A DNA stretch of 64,000 bases, from contig JAGOAO010000005.1 in assembly GCA_017983845.1 (NCBI GenBank), positions 64,772 to 128,771 on the forward strand. The letters run 5' to 3'. Of the stretch, positions 45,318-54,508 are shown one piece after another. The stretch is from Sediminibacterium sp. (GTDB lineage: Bacteria > Bacteroidota > Bacteroidia > Chitinophagales > Chitinophagaceae). Numbering within the stretch: position 1 is the stretch's first letter; every line of letters starts with the position of its first letter. The position numbers and the translations under genes were made by a program. The notes below the pieces were generated by a model. That model was not told where the DNA came from. It made no database searches and saw only the letters and a program-made list of their open reading frames with translations.

Positions 45318-46683
45318 ATTCTTTGGCTTCAAATGCCTATTGCTTTCTTTCATATGCATTAGTCAAATAGGATATGCTCAAGTACGCATTTCTGCCATTG
45401 AAATTACGGGCAATAAAAAAACGAGAGATTATATTGTTAAAAGAGAATTGCCTTACAAAGTAGGGGACCTTTTGTCTAAAGATTCTTTGAGCACACTCAA
45501 TACAATTGCGCAACAACAATTGTTTAATACGGCCCTTTTTTTAGAGACCAACGTAACTACAGAGCAACTGGATAGTGCCCATGTGAAAATCAAAATACAA
45601 TTAAAAGAACGCTGGTACTTTTTCCCGTTACCTTATTTTAGATGGGTGGATCGGAATTTTAGTCAATGGTGGAATGAACAAAATAGAAGCCTAGATCGTG
45701 TGAACTATGGCATCAATCTCAGACAAGGCAATGTGACAGGAAACAATGATAAGTTAACAGTGGGCTATATCACAGGCTATACGCATCAAGCAACTGTAAG
45801 GTATCAAATGCCATTTATAGATAAACAATTGAAATATGGGCTGGGCTTAGGTTGGGCGCAGTTTAATCAAAAAGAAATCAATTATAAAACAGATAGTAAT
45901 AAACAAGTTTTTCTAAAAACAGAAGACGTTATTCGTAAAGGGTACAGAGGCAATTTAAATTTAACCTACCGTCCAAATTTATACGAAAGACATGCTTTAC
46001 AAATAGGAATAGGGAATGAATCTATTTCAGATTCCGCTTTTGCAATTGCGCCAAATTATTTGCCTAATCATAAAAAAGCATATGCTTATGTAGACCTTAA
46101 TTTGTCTTATTCAAAAGTACGGTTCGACTACAATGCCTATCCCACCAAAGGTGCTAGTACAGATATTGCTTTATTTCAAAGATTTTCAAAAGGAAGTAAC
46201 TTAACTGCGTTTCAATTTAGACAAGTTGTAGCACATCCTATTGCGCCATCTCGATTCATCCTTGCTGAGTCTTTTACGGTAGGCAGGTTGATGCAACAAT
46301 CCAATTATTCCGATCGTAAACTAATGGGGTATGGTTTGATGCAAATGAATGGGTTAGAATATTATGTAGTGGATGGCAATGCAGCCTCTTTATTTAAAGC
46401 CGAATTGCATCAGCGTATTGGGACTTACAATGTCATTAATCCGCTTACAAAAAAATTCCTTCCTTCTGTTAAATATACATTTTGGATAAAAGCATTTAGC
46501 CACTTGGGTTATGTGTATAGTCAAGAAAAAAACAAAGCGAACCCATTGGCTAATAGTTTGTTAAGAACGGCGGGCATTGGGCTAGATGTAATTAGCATAT
46601 ATGACTTTGTGTTAAATATGGAGTATAGTATCAATCAATTGGGGGACAAAGGTTTATATTTGCACGGCGGTATTAATTTTTAA
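45310..46683 (+). CDS. BamA/TamA-family outer-membrane protein (D15-like)
   Basis: A 457-residue exported protein: signal peptide to GYAQ (residue 24), one POTRA-type domain at about 25-100 (ISAIEITGNKKTRDYIVKREL and TALFLETNVTT), then an outer-membrane beta barrel with alternating strands such as QATVRYQMPFIDKQLKYGLGL and VRFDYNAYPTKGASTDIALF, the D15 lid motif. It is smaller than BamA (single POTRA), so it resembles the short TamA-like proteins of Bacteroidota. Its 5' end overlaps the CBS gene. Confidence 0.9.
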   Translation: MFKFFGFKCLLLSFICISQIGYAQVRISAIEITGNKKTRDYIVKRELPYKVGDLLSKDSLSTLNTIAQQQLFNTALFLETNVTTEQLDSAHVKIKIQLKERWYFFPLPYFRWVDRNFSQWWNEQNRSLDRVNYGINLRQGNVTGNNDKLTVGYITGYTHQATVRYQMPFIDKQLKYGLGLGWAQFNQKEINYKTDSNKQVFLKTEDVIRKGYRGNLNLTYRPNLYERHALQIGIGNESISDSAFAIAPNYLPNHKKAYAYVDLNLSYSKVRFDYNAYPTKGASTDIALFQRFSKGSNLTAFQFRQVVAHPIAPSRFILAESFTVGRLMQQSNYSDRKLMGYGLMQMNGLEYYVVDGNAASLFKAELHQRIGTYNVINPLTKKFLPSVKYTFWIKAFSHLGYVYSQEKNKANPLANSLLRTAGIGLDVISIYDFVLNMEYSINQLGDKGLYLHGGINF

Positions 46684-46688
46684 CTTTG
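46681..46688 (+). promoter_or_regulatory. Putative promoter of nadK (TTTG-N18-TAACTTTG)
   Basis: The -7 element TAACTTTG begins in the stop codon of the upstream gene. A TTTG at 46659-46662 lies 18 bases upstream, within the normal spacing. The predicted start is 46691-46692, only one or two bases before the ATG at 46693. Confidence 0.6.
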
Positions 46689-46692
46689 TTTC

Positions 46693-47571
46693 ATGAATGT
46701 AGCCATTTACAGTAGAGGTGTCGATTTGGATCAGCAACAGTCTTTAAATGACTTAATTGCAGAACTACATCAGCATGGCATCACCATTTATATCTACGCA
46801 GATTTAATTAAAAAGTTCAACTTATCCAATTCGGTTTCAATTCCCATGATTGCATTTGAATCTTCATTGGATTTACATAATAATATTGATTGCTTGATTT
46901 CATTGGGTGGAGATGGAACAGTATTAGATGCAATTACTTTGGTAGGGGATACATTGATTCCAATTTTGGGAATCAATTATGGCCGATTGGGATTTTTAGC
47001 TACTATTTCCAAAGACGAATTATCTATAATGGTAGAGGCTTTAGTGAATCGATCTTATGTCATTGACAAAAGAAGTTTGATACATATTGATAGCAGTATC
47101 CCTGTTTTTGATGGTACTCCTTTTGCGTTGAATGAGTTTGCGATACATAAGAGAGACACTTCTCCAATGATTAAAATTCATACCTATTTAAATGGCGAAT
47201 TTTTAAATTCTTATTGGGCAGATGGATTGATTATTGCAACACCTACCGGGTCTACTGGTTACAATATGAGTTGCAATGGTCCAATTTTATTTCCTGATTC
47301 ATCCAGTTTTGTTATTACACCTGTAGCACCGCATAACCTAAACGTACGCTCTGTTGTGGTGCCAGATAGTTCGGTCATCTCTTTTGAAATAGAAGGCAGG
47401 ACAGATGAATTAATTTGCGCCTTAGATGCAAGAAAAGAAATCGTGCCCATCGGGATTCAAATTGCTGTGAAGAAAGAAGCGTTCTGTGTGCATTTTATAA
47501 GACTGAATGAAAATAGTTATTTGACAACTTTAAGAACAAAGTTGACATGGGGATTAGATAAAAGAAATTAA
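46693..47571 (+). CDS. nadK: NAD kinase
   Basis: It phosphorylates NAD to NADP. The GGDGTVLDA motif (about residue 74) provides the catalytic Asp and phosphate loop, GINYGRLGFLA follows, and NEFAIHKRD, DGLIIATPTGSTGYNMSCNGP and SVVVPDSSVI mark the C-terminal NAD-binding domain. The length of 292 residues is normal for bacterial enzymes. It begins the nadK-DUF6089-uppS-bamA run and has its own putative promoter. Confidence 0.97.
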   Translation: MNVAIYSRGVDLDQQQSLNDLIAELHQHGITIYIYADLIKKFNLSNSVSIPMIAFESSLDLHNNIDCLISLGGDGTVLDAITLVGDTLIPILGINYGRLGFLATISKDELSIMVEALVNRSYVIDKRSLIHIDSSIPVFDGTPFALNEFAIHKRDTSPMIKIHTYLNGEFLNSYWADGLIIATPTGSTGYNMSCNGPILFPDSSSFVITPVAPHNLNVRSVVVPDSSVISFEIEGRTDELICALDARKEIVPIGIQIAVKKEAFCVHFIRLNENSYLTTLRTKLTWGLDKRN

Positions 47572-47573
47572 AC

Positions 47574-48458
47574 ATGCTAAAAAGATTTTACTTCATAAGT
47601 TGCTTGTTTGTATTGGCTCTTGGAGCGAATGGGCAACATTTGCAATTGCTTGAAAACCGCGGTGAAATTGGCGTATATGGCGGTAGGTCAAGTTATATAG
47701 GGGATCTTGCTCCTGATATTTTATCCAATCATTATCTTGGAGGACTGTACTATAAAAAACAGTACAACGATTACGCAGGATTCAGATTCAATTATGAAAA
47801 AATTCAGCTTAGTGCAAATGATACCTTATCCAATAATATTTATGTAAAGCGAAGAGGGATGCGTTTTTCTCGTGATTTCCATGATTTGAGTTTGATGGGA
47901 GAATTTAATTTTACAAGGTACTTGCCTGGGAATAAGCGTTATCGTTTTACGCCTTATTTAGGTATTGGTGTGGGATATATGTTAGCTACATCCGATGGAA
48001 TAAAGCAAGTCAATTTCTCCACTGTTACACCTTTACTCATTGACTCTGTAAGCATGCCTGAAATAAAAAAAGCAAAAGGCTTTGTTCATTTTCCGATCCA
48101 ATTTGGATTTAAATACAATTTGTCTCAAAGATGGAATGTTTTTGCAGAAGGGATGTACCGTTTCGTGAATTCAGATGAACTTGATTTTTTAGCAGATGGC
48201 GCATTGGTTGTTCAAACTCAAAAATTAGCATCCGTTGCAGTAGGTGCGACTCCTGTAGTGCACAATTACCAGGGTAGTAGATCTAGCAAGGATCAGTTTT
48301 TCTCTCTCAAGGCAGGCGTATCTTATAATTTGATTAAAATTTATGGAGAAGAAAAGTGGAAGCCAGGCAAAAGATCCAAATTAGCGAGTCTAAAAGAAAG
48401 GGAATCAAGCCAAAAAAAGCCTGGATTCTTTAGCAGACTTAAATTTAAGCGTAAATAA
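47574..48458 (+). CDS. DUF6089 family outer-membrane barrel protein
   Basis: A 294-residue exported protein (signal peptide to about GANGQ, residue 21) with an alternating beta-barrel pattern: RGEIGVYGGRSSYIGDLAP, SNHYLGGLYYKKQYNDYAGFR, the FTPYLGIGVGYM strand and a basic C-terminal tail (KKPGFFSRLKFKRK). Such proteins occur between nadK and uppS in Bacteroidota, as here. Their function is unknown, but the location suggests a role in envelope assembly. The start lies 2 bases after the nadK stop. Confidence 0.87.
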   Translation: MLKRFYFISCLFVLALGANGQHLQLLENRGEIGVYGGRSSYIGDLAPDILSNHYLGGLYYKKQYNDYAGFRFNYEKIQLSANDTLSNNIYVKRRGMRFSRDFHDLSLMGEFNFTRYLPGNKRYRFTPYLGIGVGYMLATSDGIKQVNFSTVTPLLIDSVSMPEIKKAKGFVHFPIQFGFKYNLSQRWNVFAEGMYRFVNSDELDFLADGALVVQTQKLASVAVGATPVVHNYQGSRSSKDQFFSLKAGVSYNLIKIYGEEKWKPGKRSKLASLKERESSQKKPGFFSRLKFKRK

Positions 48459-48484
48459 CCTGCTGATTTTCTTATTTTTACATC

Positions 48485-49234
48485 ATGGAAAATTTGGATT
48501 TAAATAGGCTTCCAAAACATATTGCCATTATTATGGATGGAAATGGCAGATGGGCCGAGGAGCAGGGGAAGGATCGTTTATATGGCCACTACCATGGCGT
48601 GATGAGTGTCCGTCAAGTGGTAGAAGCAGCAACAGAAATAGGGATTCAGTACCTTACCTTATATGCATTTAGCACCGAAAATTGGGATCGACCACAGGCC
48701 GAAGTGATGGGTTTAATGTCGCTTTTTGTGGACACTATCAGTAAAGAAGTACCAGATTTACACCAAAATAATATCAGATTACATTTTATAGGTAATCTTG
48801 ATTTATTGCCAGATGAAGCCCGTCAGGCCCTTGCAAGCGCTACCGAAAAAACAGCACAAAATACTGGTTTACAATTAGTTATTGCCTTAAGCTATAGTAG
48901 TCGTTGGGAAATCATTCAAGCAACAAAGCAACTAGCAGCCAAAGTAAAAACGGGGGAATTGGATCCTGAATCGATTGACGAAGCCCATTTTGTACAAGCT
49001 TTATCTACCAAAGACTTCCCTGATCCAGAATTGATGATCAGAACGAGCGGCGAACATAGAATTAGCAATTTCCTTTTGTTTCAATTGGCTTATGCCGAAT
49101 TGTATTTTACCGAGACTCGTTGGCCCGCTTTTGGCAAAGATGCTTTTAAAGCCGCCATCTTGGATTATCAGTCCAGAGAACGTCGTTTTGGTAAAACAAG
49201 TGCTCAGATCAACTTAAATAGCGAAAATTATTAA
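48485..49234 (+). CDS. uppS: Isoprenyl transferase (undecaprenyl diphosphate synthase)
   Basis: It makes the C55 carrier lipid for peptidoglycan and polysaccharide. Motifs: IIMDGNGRWAEEQ (Asp of the IPP/Mg site), GHYHGVMSVRQVVEAA, LYAFSTENWDRP and DPELMIRTSGEHRISNFLLFQLAYAELYF, the latter carrying the C-terminal pyrophosphate-binding Arg. The 249-residue length is standard. It precedes bamA by 90 bases. Confidence 0.97.
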   Translation: MENLDLNRLPKHIAIIMDGNGRWAEEQGKDRLYGHYHGVMSVRQVVEAATEIGIQYLTLYAFSTENWDRPQAEVMGLMSLFVDTISKEVPDLHQNNIRLHFIGNLDLLPDEARQALASATEKTAQNTGLQLVIALSYSSRWEIIQATKQLAAKVKTGELDPESIDEAHFVQALSTKDFPDPELMIRTSGEHRISNFLLFQLAYAELYFTETRWPAFGKDAFKAAILDYQSRERRFGKTSAQINLNSENY

Positions 49235-49324
49235 TGTGTTTTTTTGGCTTTTTAACAAAGACTTTGAAATATTACGAGTAATTTGCGCCTCTTATAAATT
49301 ATACATATTTAGCCCCACCAGCAG

Positions 49325-52063
49325 ATGCAGAAATTGACCCAGTTTACTATAGGAATTCTATCCTTACTTATCTTATCCACCTCTAGTTTTGCGCAAGACC
49401 AAAAAGCGCAGGATTCAGTTAGCCAGATCAATGTTAAGTTGCTGGGTATCTTAAATCAAAAAACGCCTACTAAATACAAGATTCATTCTATTAAAGTAGT
49501 GGGTAATCAGTTTTTTGACGAAAACTTATTGTTGTCACTTTCTACTTTAAATGAGGGAGACGAAGTGGCATTGCCAGGTGGTGATAATTTTGCGAAAGCC
49601 ATTCGTAAATTGATGGATCAAAATTATTTCAGTGATGTGAGTGTGTATTTGACGGATGTAAAAGGCAATGAAATTGATGTAGAAATCAATGTGGTGGAAA
49701 GACCAAGATTGTCTCGCTTTACATTTGACGGAATCAAGAAATCAGAGACCGATGAACTTTCCGGAAAAACTGGTTTAACACCCAATAGAGTGGTGACAGA
49801 CAATATGCGTATTACCGCAATTGAAGGAATCAAAAAATTCTATGCAGAAAAAGGATTTCAAGATGCAACTGTCCGTATCAAAGAAACAAAAGATACCATC
49901 AGAAAAAACCAATTGGTATTAGAGTTCATCGTTACAAAAGGACCGAAAGTAAGAATCAATAATATCAACTTTGGTGGTAATTTAATTGATGAAACTAAAT
50001 TAAAGAAAAGCTTAAAAGAGATCCATGAAAAATCTCGATTAACCTTGTTCCCAGTGAACGACAAGCCTGCTATCGTTAAAACTACACCGTATACTTTTGA
50101 TCAGTATTTAAAAGAGCGTGGTTACTTAACTTTTTCAAAAACTAAAAAGATCTTGAATCCATATGCAAGAATTGGATTCTCCTCTTCTAAGTATGACATT
50201 AAAAAATACGATGAGAGCAAGGATAATTTATTGAACTTCTATAACTCATTAGGCTTTAGAGATGCGGTGATTGAAAAAGATACGGTGTACCACAATGCTG
50301 TGGGACATTTAAATATTGACATGCAAATCAAAGAAGGACGTAAGTATTTCTTTGGCAATATTAGTTGGAGAGGGAATACAAAATACCCTGATTCTGTTTT
50401 AGCAAGTATTTTAAATATTAAAAAAGGAGATATCTATAATAGAGAAATCTTCTTTAATAAATTAGGAAAAACACCAACAGCAGAAGGTGGAGACATTAGT
50501 GGATTGTACCAAGATGATGGGTATTTATTTTTTAGCATCAATCCTATTGAAACTGCTGTTTACAACGACACCATCGATTTTGAAGTAAGGATACAAGAAG
50601 GTCCACAAGCAACGATTAAAACCATTCGTATTGCCGGAAACGACAAGACAAAGGATTTTGTGGTACGTCGTGAAATCAGAACCGTACCTGGCGATAAATT
50701 TAGCCGTACTTTATTAATCCGTTCTCAGCGTGAAATTTCTCAGTTGAATTATTTTGACCAAGAGAAAATTAAAATCGATCCAATTCCAAATCCAGAAGAT
50801 GGAACGGTAGACATCAATTATGGTGTGGAAGAAAAATCAAGTGATCAATTAGAATTAAGTGCAGGATGGGGTGGATATATTGGATTGACCGGTACTTTGG
50901 GTGTCACATTCAACAACTTCTCATCTAAGAACATTTTCAATAAAAAAGCTTGGGATCCATTGCCAATGGGGGATGGTCAAAAATTAAGTTTACGTTTTCA
51001 AAGTAATGGTAAGGCATTTAGGTCCACCAACTTCTCATTCACAGAACCATGGTTTGGTGGCATTAAACGCAATACTTTAACGGTAAGTGTATACAATACA
51101 AAGTATGGACAAACTTATGATCAGTTAACTGGATTGTACAACCCAGATGCTGCTGATTCAAGGTATATCTCTACTACGGGTGCAACTGTTTCATTTGGTC
51201 GTCAGTTGTCATGGCCGGATGACTATTTCTCTTTAAGCATGGGATTGAACTATACGCGTTACACTTTAAAGAACTATGCAATTGATCCATACAACCTTCC
51301 AAATTTTGACAATGGTATTGTCAACAACTTGAACTTTAGAATTGCTTTACAAAGAACTTCGGTAGACCAACCTTTGTTCCCAAGAACAGGTTCTACTTTC
51401 TTGTTAAGTGGTCAGTTGACACCTCCTTACTCTTTGTTTGATCCAAATTTTGCAACCAAGCAAAATCCATATGAATTATTAGAATACCATAAATGGCGTT
51501 TCAATGGAGAATGGTATGTGCCATTGGGTAAGCCTGCAGGAGAAGATCATAACAAGCAGTTTGTATTAAAATTTGCTGCTAAATATGGTTTCTTAGGAAA
51601 ATACAATCCAGATTTAACCGTGTCTCCATTCGAGCGTTTCCAAGTGGGTGATGCAGGTTTGAGCAATCAATTTGCATTGTTGGGTTATGATATCATTGCA
51701 CAGAGAGGTTATCCAGTGTATGAATCATCTAATCCAAAAATCAATCCTGATCAACAATCTTCAAGACAAAAGTTTACCATTTTCAATAAGTACGCTGTTG
51801 AAATTAGATATCCTTTAAGTTTAGCAGCAAGTAGTACCATTTATGCATTGGGCTTTTTTGAAGCAGCCAATGGTTGGTATAGTATGAAAGAATACAATCC
51901 ATTTAAATTAAGAAGATCGGTGGGTGTGGGTATGCGTTTTTACTTACCTATGTTTGGTTTACTTGGATTTGACTATGGTATTGGTTTAGACCGTTTAGAT
52001 GGCAGCAATGCATTGAAGGACGCGGCTAGATTTACCTTTATGTTAGGATTTGAACCAGAATAG
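49325..52063 (+). CDS. bamA: Outer membrane protein assembly factor BamA
   Basis: The central subunit of the beta-barrel insertion machine. Signal peptide ends near SSFAQ (residue 23). Several POTRA domains lie at about 45-445 (IHSIKVVGNQFFDENL, RFTFDGIKKSETDEL, RINNINFGGNLIDETKL, YFFGNISWRGNTKYPDSV and IKTIRIAGNDKTKDFVVRRE). The 16-strand barrel starts near 500, and the lid motif is seen in FPRTGSTFLLSGQL. 912 residues is long for BamA, but typical for Bacteroidota. The two ompH genes follow after 25 and 22 bases, presumably in one operon. Confidence 0.96.
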   Translation: MQKLTQFTIGILSLLILSTSSFAQDQKAQDSVSQINVKLLGILNQKTPTKYKIHSIKVVGNQFFDENLLLSLSTLNEGDEVALPGGDNFAKAIRKLMDQNYFSDVSVYLTDVKGNEIDVEINVVERPRLSRFTFDGIKKSETDELSGKTGLTPNRVVTDNMRITAIEGIKKFYAEKGFQDATVRIKETKDTIRKNQLVLEFIVTKGPKVRINNINFGGNLIDETKLKKSLKEIHEKSRLTLFPVNDKPAIVKTTPYTFDQYLKERGYLTFSKTKKILNPYARIGFSSSKYDIKKYDESKDNLLNFYNSLGFRDAVIEKDTVYHNAVGHLNIDMQIKEGRKYFFGNISWRGNTKYPDSVLASILNIKKGDIYNREIFFNKLGKTPTAEGGDISGLYQDDGYLFFSINPIETAVYNDTIDFEVRIQEGPQATIKTIRIAGNDKTKDFVVRREIRTVPGDKFSRTLLIRSQREISQLNYFDQEKIKIDPIPNPEDGTVDINYGVEEKSSDQLELSAGWGGYIGLTGTLGVTFNNFSSKNIFNKKAWDPLPMGDGQKLSLRFQSNGKAFRSTNFSFTEPWFGGIKRNTLTVSVYNTKYGQTYDQLTGLYNPDAADSRYISTTGATVSFGRQLSWPDDYFSLSMGLNYTRYTLKNYAIDPYNLPNFDNGIVNNLNFRIALQRTSVDQPLFPRTGSTFLLSGQLTPPYSLFDPNFATKQNPYELLEYHKWRFNGEWYVPLGKPAGEDHNKQFVLKFAAKYGFLGKYNPDLTVSPFERFQVGDAGLSNQFALLGYDIIAQRGYPVYESSNPKINPDQQSSRQKFTIFNKYAVEIRYPLSLAASSTIYALGFFEAANGWYSMKEYNPFKLRRSVGVGMRFYLPMFGLLGFDYGIGLDRLDGSNALKDAARFTFMLGFEPE

Positions 52064-52088
52064 ATTGAACGTATAAAATACAACAACT

Positions 52089-52616
52089 ATGAAATTGCAA
52101 AAATTGTTTTTATTGGCTGTGTTGATGATAAGCTTGTCTATTACAGCAGAAGCGCAATCCAAATATGCGGTTATCAATACCAAGTATATTTTAGATAGAA
52201 TTCCTGAGTACAAGGAAGCAGATAAAAAATTAAAAGCTTTAGGGGATCAATGGCAACAAGAAATTGACGAAAAGCAAATGGTCTTGGACAAAATGTACAA
52301 GAACTATGAAGCGGAGCAATTTATGTTATCTGAGGACCTCAGAAAAAAGCGTGAGGATGAGCTGTTTATGAAAGAGAAGGAATTACGCGATTTACAAAAA
52401 AAGCGTTTTGGCTACGAAGGTGATTTGTTCAAAGAACGCCAAAAATTAGTGAAGCCAATCCAAGACAGGGTCTATAACGCAGCCCAAAAAATGGCTACCG
52501 CTCGTTCGTATGACTTCATTTTGGATAAAAGTGAAGGAATTACCATTATATTTGCAGACCCTAAGTTGGATAAAAGCGACGATATTTTAAAAGAATTAGG
52601 GGTCATCAATAATTAA
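52089..52616 (+). CDS. OmpH/Skp-family periplasmic chaperone, copy 1
   Basis: A 175-residue exported protein with a signal peptide ending at AEAQ (residue 23). It has the Skp pattern: an N-terminal strand KYAVINTKYILDRIPEYKEADK, a long charged coiled coil at about 45-125 (KKLKALGDQWQQEIDEKQ, LSEDLRKKREDELFMKEKEL) and a short C-terminal beta segment (YDFILDKSEGITIIFADPKLD). Skp trimers hold unfolded outer-membrane proteins for BamA, which is encoded just upstream. Confidence 0.93.
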   Translation: MKLQKLFLLAVLMISLSITAEAQSKYAVINTKYILDRIPEYKEADKKLKALGDQWQQEIDEKQMVLDKMYKNYEAEQFMLSEDLRKKREDELFMKEKELRDLQKKRFGYEGDLFKERQKLVKPIQDRVYNAAQKMATARSYDFILDKSEGITIIFADPKLDKSDDILKELGVINN

Positions 52617-52638
52617 ACAAACAAACAAAAAATAGACA

Positions 52639-53241
52639 ATGAAGAAAGTTTTATTTGCAGCCATTTTGTTAGTGGCGTGTTCTTTCGGTAACAGTGCAAC
52701 TGCACAAACTAAGATTGGTTATTTCGATGACCAAAGCGTTATCGCATTATTCCCTGGTATCCAAGAAAAATTAGATACAGTATTATCTTCTTACGCTAAA
52801 GATTCTTTACAAGATGAGTACAACTACACATTAAAGGATTACCAAGTAAAAGATAGCATCTACAGAAGAGATTCTGCTGATTTGTCTAAAAGACCAAAGG
52901 CTTTACAAATGGCTACAGACGATTTAAATCGTTTAAAGTATAAGTTGATCAACTGGCAGCAGTACCAACAACAAATGATGGAGCAAAAGCAAGAAGCTTT
53001 GTTATTGCCTTACAGACAAAGAATCGCACAAGCTTTAAGTGAAGTAGTTGCAGAGCAAAAATACAATTTGGTATTGAAGGCAGACGCTTTGTCTCCTTAT
53101 GCGCAACCTTCTATTGCTGATAACTTAACGATCCGTGTTGCTTTAAAATTAAAGCTTCCAGTTCCTAAGGAAATCGAAGATGCGTTTAAAGCGGCAACAG
53201 GTGGTGCAGCGAAAACAGCAGCTCCAGCAAAAAAGGGGTAA
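52639..53241 (+). CDS. OmpH/Skp-family periplasmic chaperone, copy 2
   Basis: A 200-residue paralogue of the previous protein (signal peptide to ATAQ, residue 23) with TKIGYFDDQSVIALFPGIQEKLDTVL, a coiled-coil stretch to about residue 145 and the final strand YNLVLKADALSPYAQPSIADNLT. It ends in an Ala/Lys-rich tail. It is the last gene of the bamA run, since a strong terminator follows 22 bases after its stop. Confidence 0.92.
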   Translation: MKKVLFAAILLVACSFGNSATAQTKIGYFDDQSVIALFPGIQEKLDTVLSSYAKDSLQDEYNYTLKDYQVKDSIYRRDSADLSKRPKALQMATDDLNRLKYKLINWQQYQQQMMEQKQEALLLPYRQRIAQALSEVVAEQKYNLVLKADALSPYAQPSIADNLTIRVALKLKLPVPKEIEDAFKAATGGAAKTAAPAKKG

Positions 53242-53262
53242 TATTTTAATCGATATATACTG

Positions 53263-53300
53263 AATACACCCCGTTGTCTACAACGGGGTGTATTTGTTTT
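53263..53300 (+). terminator. Strong terminator after the bamA-ompH operon
   Basis: A perfect 14-bp stem (53263-53276 pairs with 53281-53294, sequence AATACACCCCGTTG) with a TCTA loop. A T-rich tail TTTGTTTT follows. It should end the bamA-ompH transcript and lies before the ATG of murI. Confidence 0.92.
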
Positions 53301-53324
53301 AAGTAATAATGGAATTGATATTTT

Positions 53325-54146
53325 ATGCAAGCACCCATTGGCGTTTTTGATAGTGGTTATGGTGGCCTCACCATCCTAAAAGAGTTGAAGCAGCAACTGC
53401 CTCAATACGATTACCTCTACCTTGGAGATAATGCGCGTGCGCCTTATGGTACAAGATCATTTGACACAGTGTACCAATACACTTTAGAAGCGGTTGAATG
53501 GTTTTTTAAACAAGGTTGTTCTTTGGTGATCCTTGCATGCAATACTGCTTCTGCAAAAGCACTTAGAAATATTCAACAACTAGATTTACCGACTATTGCG
53601 CCCGACAAAAGAGTACTTGGTGTAATTAGACCCAGTTCAGAAGTCCTAGGACAATATTCTAGCTCCCATCATTTAGGAATTTTAGGAACGACCGGAACCG
53701 TTCAGAGTGAGAGTTATCCTATAGAGTTAGCAAAGTTTGCTCCAGATGCGCATGTCTTCCAGCAAGCCTGTCCTATGTGGGTGCCTTTGATTGAGAATGG
53801 GCAGCAGGATGGCCCAGGAGCGGATTATTTTGTCAAGCTATACATTGATCAGCTTTTTGAACAATCGCCTAAAATCGACACCGTATTGCTTGCATGTACC
53901 CATTATCCCTTAATGGCGAATAAGATTCAAAATTTCTTACCAAATGGGGTCAGATTGGTGACTCAAGGGGATATTGTGGCTAAAAGTTTGGCCATTTACC
54001 TGCAAAATCACCCTGAAATAGACCAAAATTGCAGTAAAAATGGTCAATTGCGCTTTTTCACTACAGACAATCCAACTAGCTTTGAAGAACAGGGTAGTTT
54101 GTTCTTTGGGCAAAAAATTGCTGCAAATCATACAGATTTAGCTTAG
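53325..54146 (+). CDS. murI: Glutamate racemase
   Basis: It supplies D-glutamate for peptidoglycan. IGVFDSGYGGLTILKEL is the N-terminal signature. The two catalytic cysteines are C72 in LACNTASAKALR and about C191 in LLACTHYPLM, and GDNARAPYGTRS lies between. The product is 273 residues and cytoplasmic. It is separated from the ompH genes by a terminator, so it should have its own promoter, but no exact TAnnTTTG was found in the short gap. Confidence 0.96.
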   Translation: MQAPIGVFDSGYGGLTILKELKQQLPQYDYLYLGDNARAPYGTRSFDTVYQYTLEAVEWFFKQGCSLVILACNTASAKALRNIQQLDLPTIAPDKRVLGVIRPSSEVLGQYSSSHHLGILGTTGTVQSESYPIELAKFAPDAHVFQQACPMWVPLIENGQQDGPGADYFVKLYIDQLFEQSPKIDTVLLACTHYPLMANKIQNFLPNGVRLVTQGDIVAKSLAIYLQNHPEIDQNCSKNGQLRFFTTDNPTSFEEQGSLFFGQKIAANHTDLA

Positions 54147-54163
54147 AAATTCAAAAAATACCC

Positions 54164-54171
54164 TATTTTTG
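54164..54171 (+). promoter_or_regulatory. Putative -7 box (TATTTTTG) of rpmH
   Basis: An exact TAnnTTTG match 18 bases after the murI stop, predicting a transcript start near 54174 and a long leader of about 115 bases before rpmH. No clear -33 TTG was found. Confidence 0.55.
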
Positions 54172-54288
54172 CCGTCCTTTCACAGGTAGTGGTATGGTGA
54201 CTGCTATAAGAACGGATTTAGAATATAAAGTATTAAACCTCAAGGGCAGATAGGAATAATCCTAATAACCCGCTAAAAAAAGTATATT
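54172..54288 (+). promoter_or_regulatory. Leader of the rpmH transcript with possible hairpins
   Basis: This 5' untranslated stretch is long for the organism. It can form a TAGGA/TCCTA stem with an ATAA loop at 54251-54264, enclosed by GGG/CCC, and an outer CCGT/ACGG pairing at 54172-54215. Feedback control of ribosomal protein synthesis is a possible role; no known riboswitch family was recognised. Confidence 0.35.
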
Positions 54289-54444
54289 ATGAAACGTACA
54301 TTCCAACCTCATAAACGTCGTCGTAAATCTGTTCATGGTTTTCGTAAGCGTATGGAATCAGCTAATGGTCGTAAAGTATTAGCAAGTCGCCGTAAGAAAG
54401 GACGCAAGAAACTAACTGTATCTAGCGAGAAAGGATTAAAATAA
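54289..54444 (+). CDS. rpmH: 50S ribosomal protein L34
   Basis: A 51-residue very basic protein. It begins [20 protein letters not shown] and continues with [20 protein letters not shown], a near-perfect match to the L34 family. It has a short C-terminal extension ([11 protein letters not shown]) as usual in Bacteroidota. It is a late-assembly component near the exit tunnel of the large subunit. The rpmH-rnpA-yidD order is conserved in bacteria. A hairpin terminator lies between its stop and rnpA. Confidence 0.97.
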   Translation: MKRTFQPHKRRRKSVHGFRKRMESANGRKVLASRRKKGRKKLTVSSEKGLK

Positions 54445-54476
54445 TTTAATCTCTATTCGTAGAAACTTATAATTTT

Positions 54477-54507
54477 AAAGTCCACTCGTTTTCGGGTGGA
54501 CTTTTTT
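54477..54507 (+). terminator. Hairpin terminator between rpmH and rnpA
   Basis: A 12-bp stem (54477-54488 with 54493-54504, sequence AAAGTCCACTCG, one G-U pair) with a TTTT loop and a T-run through 54507. The rnpA ATG is 2 bases after the T-run. It probably attenuates rnpA relative to rpmH. Confidence 0.85.
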
Positions 54508-54508
54508 A

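Noticed and set aside
53097..53330. Small - strand open frame across the ompH end and terminator
   Set aside because: Antisense to ompH and reads through a clear terminator hairpin.
38779..54277. Shared 12-mer AATAACCCGCTA before lpxH (about 38782) and before rpmH (about 54265)
   Set aside because: Single short match in unrelated contexts; coincidence cannot be excluded.
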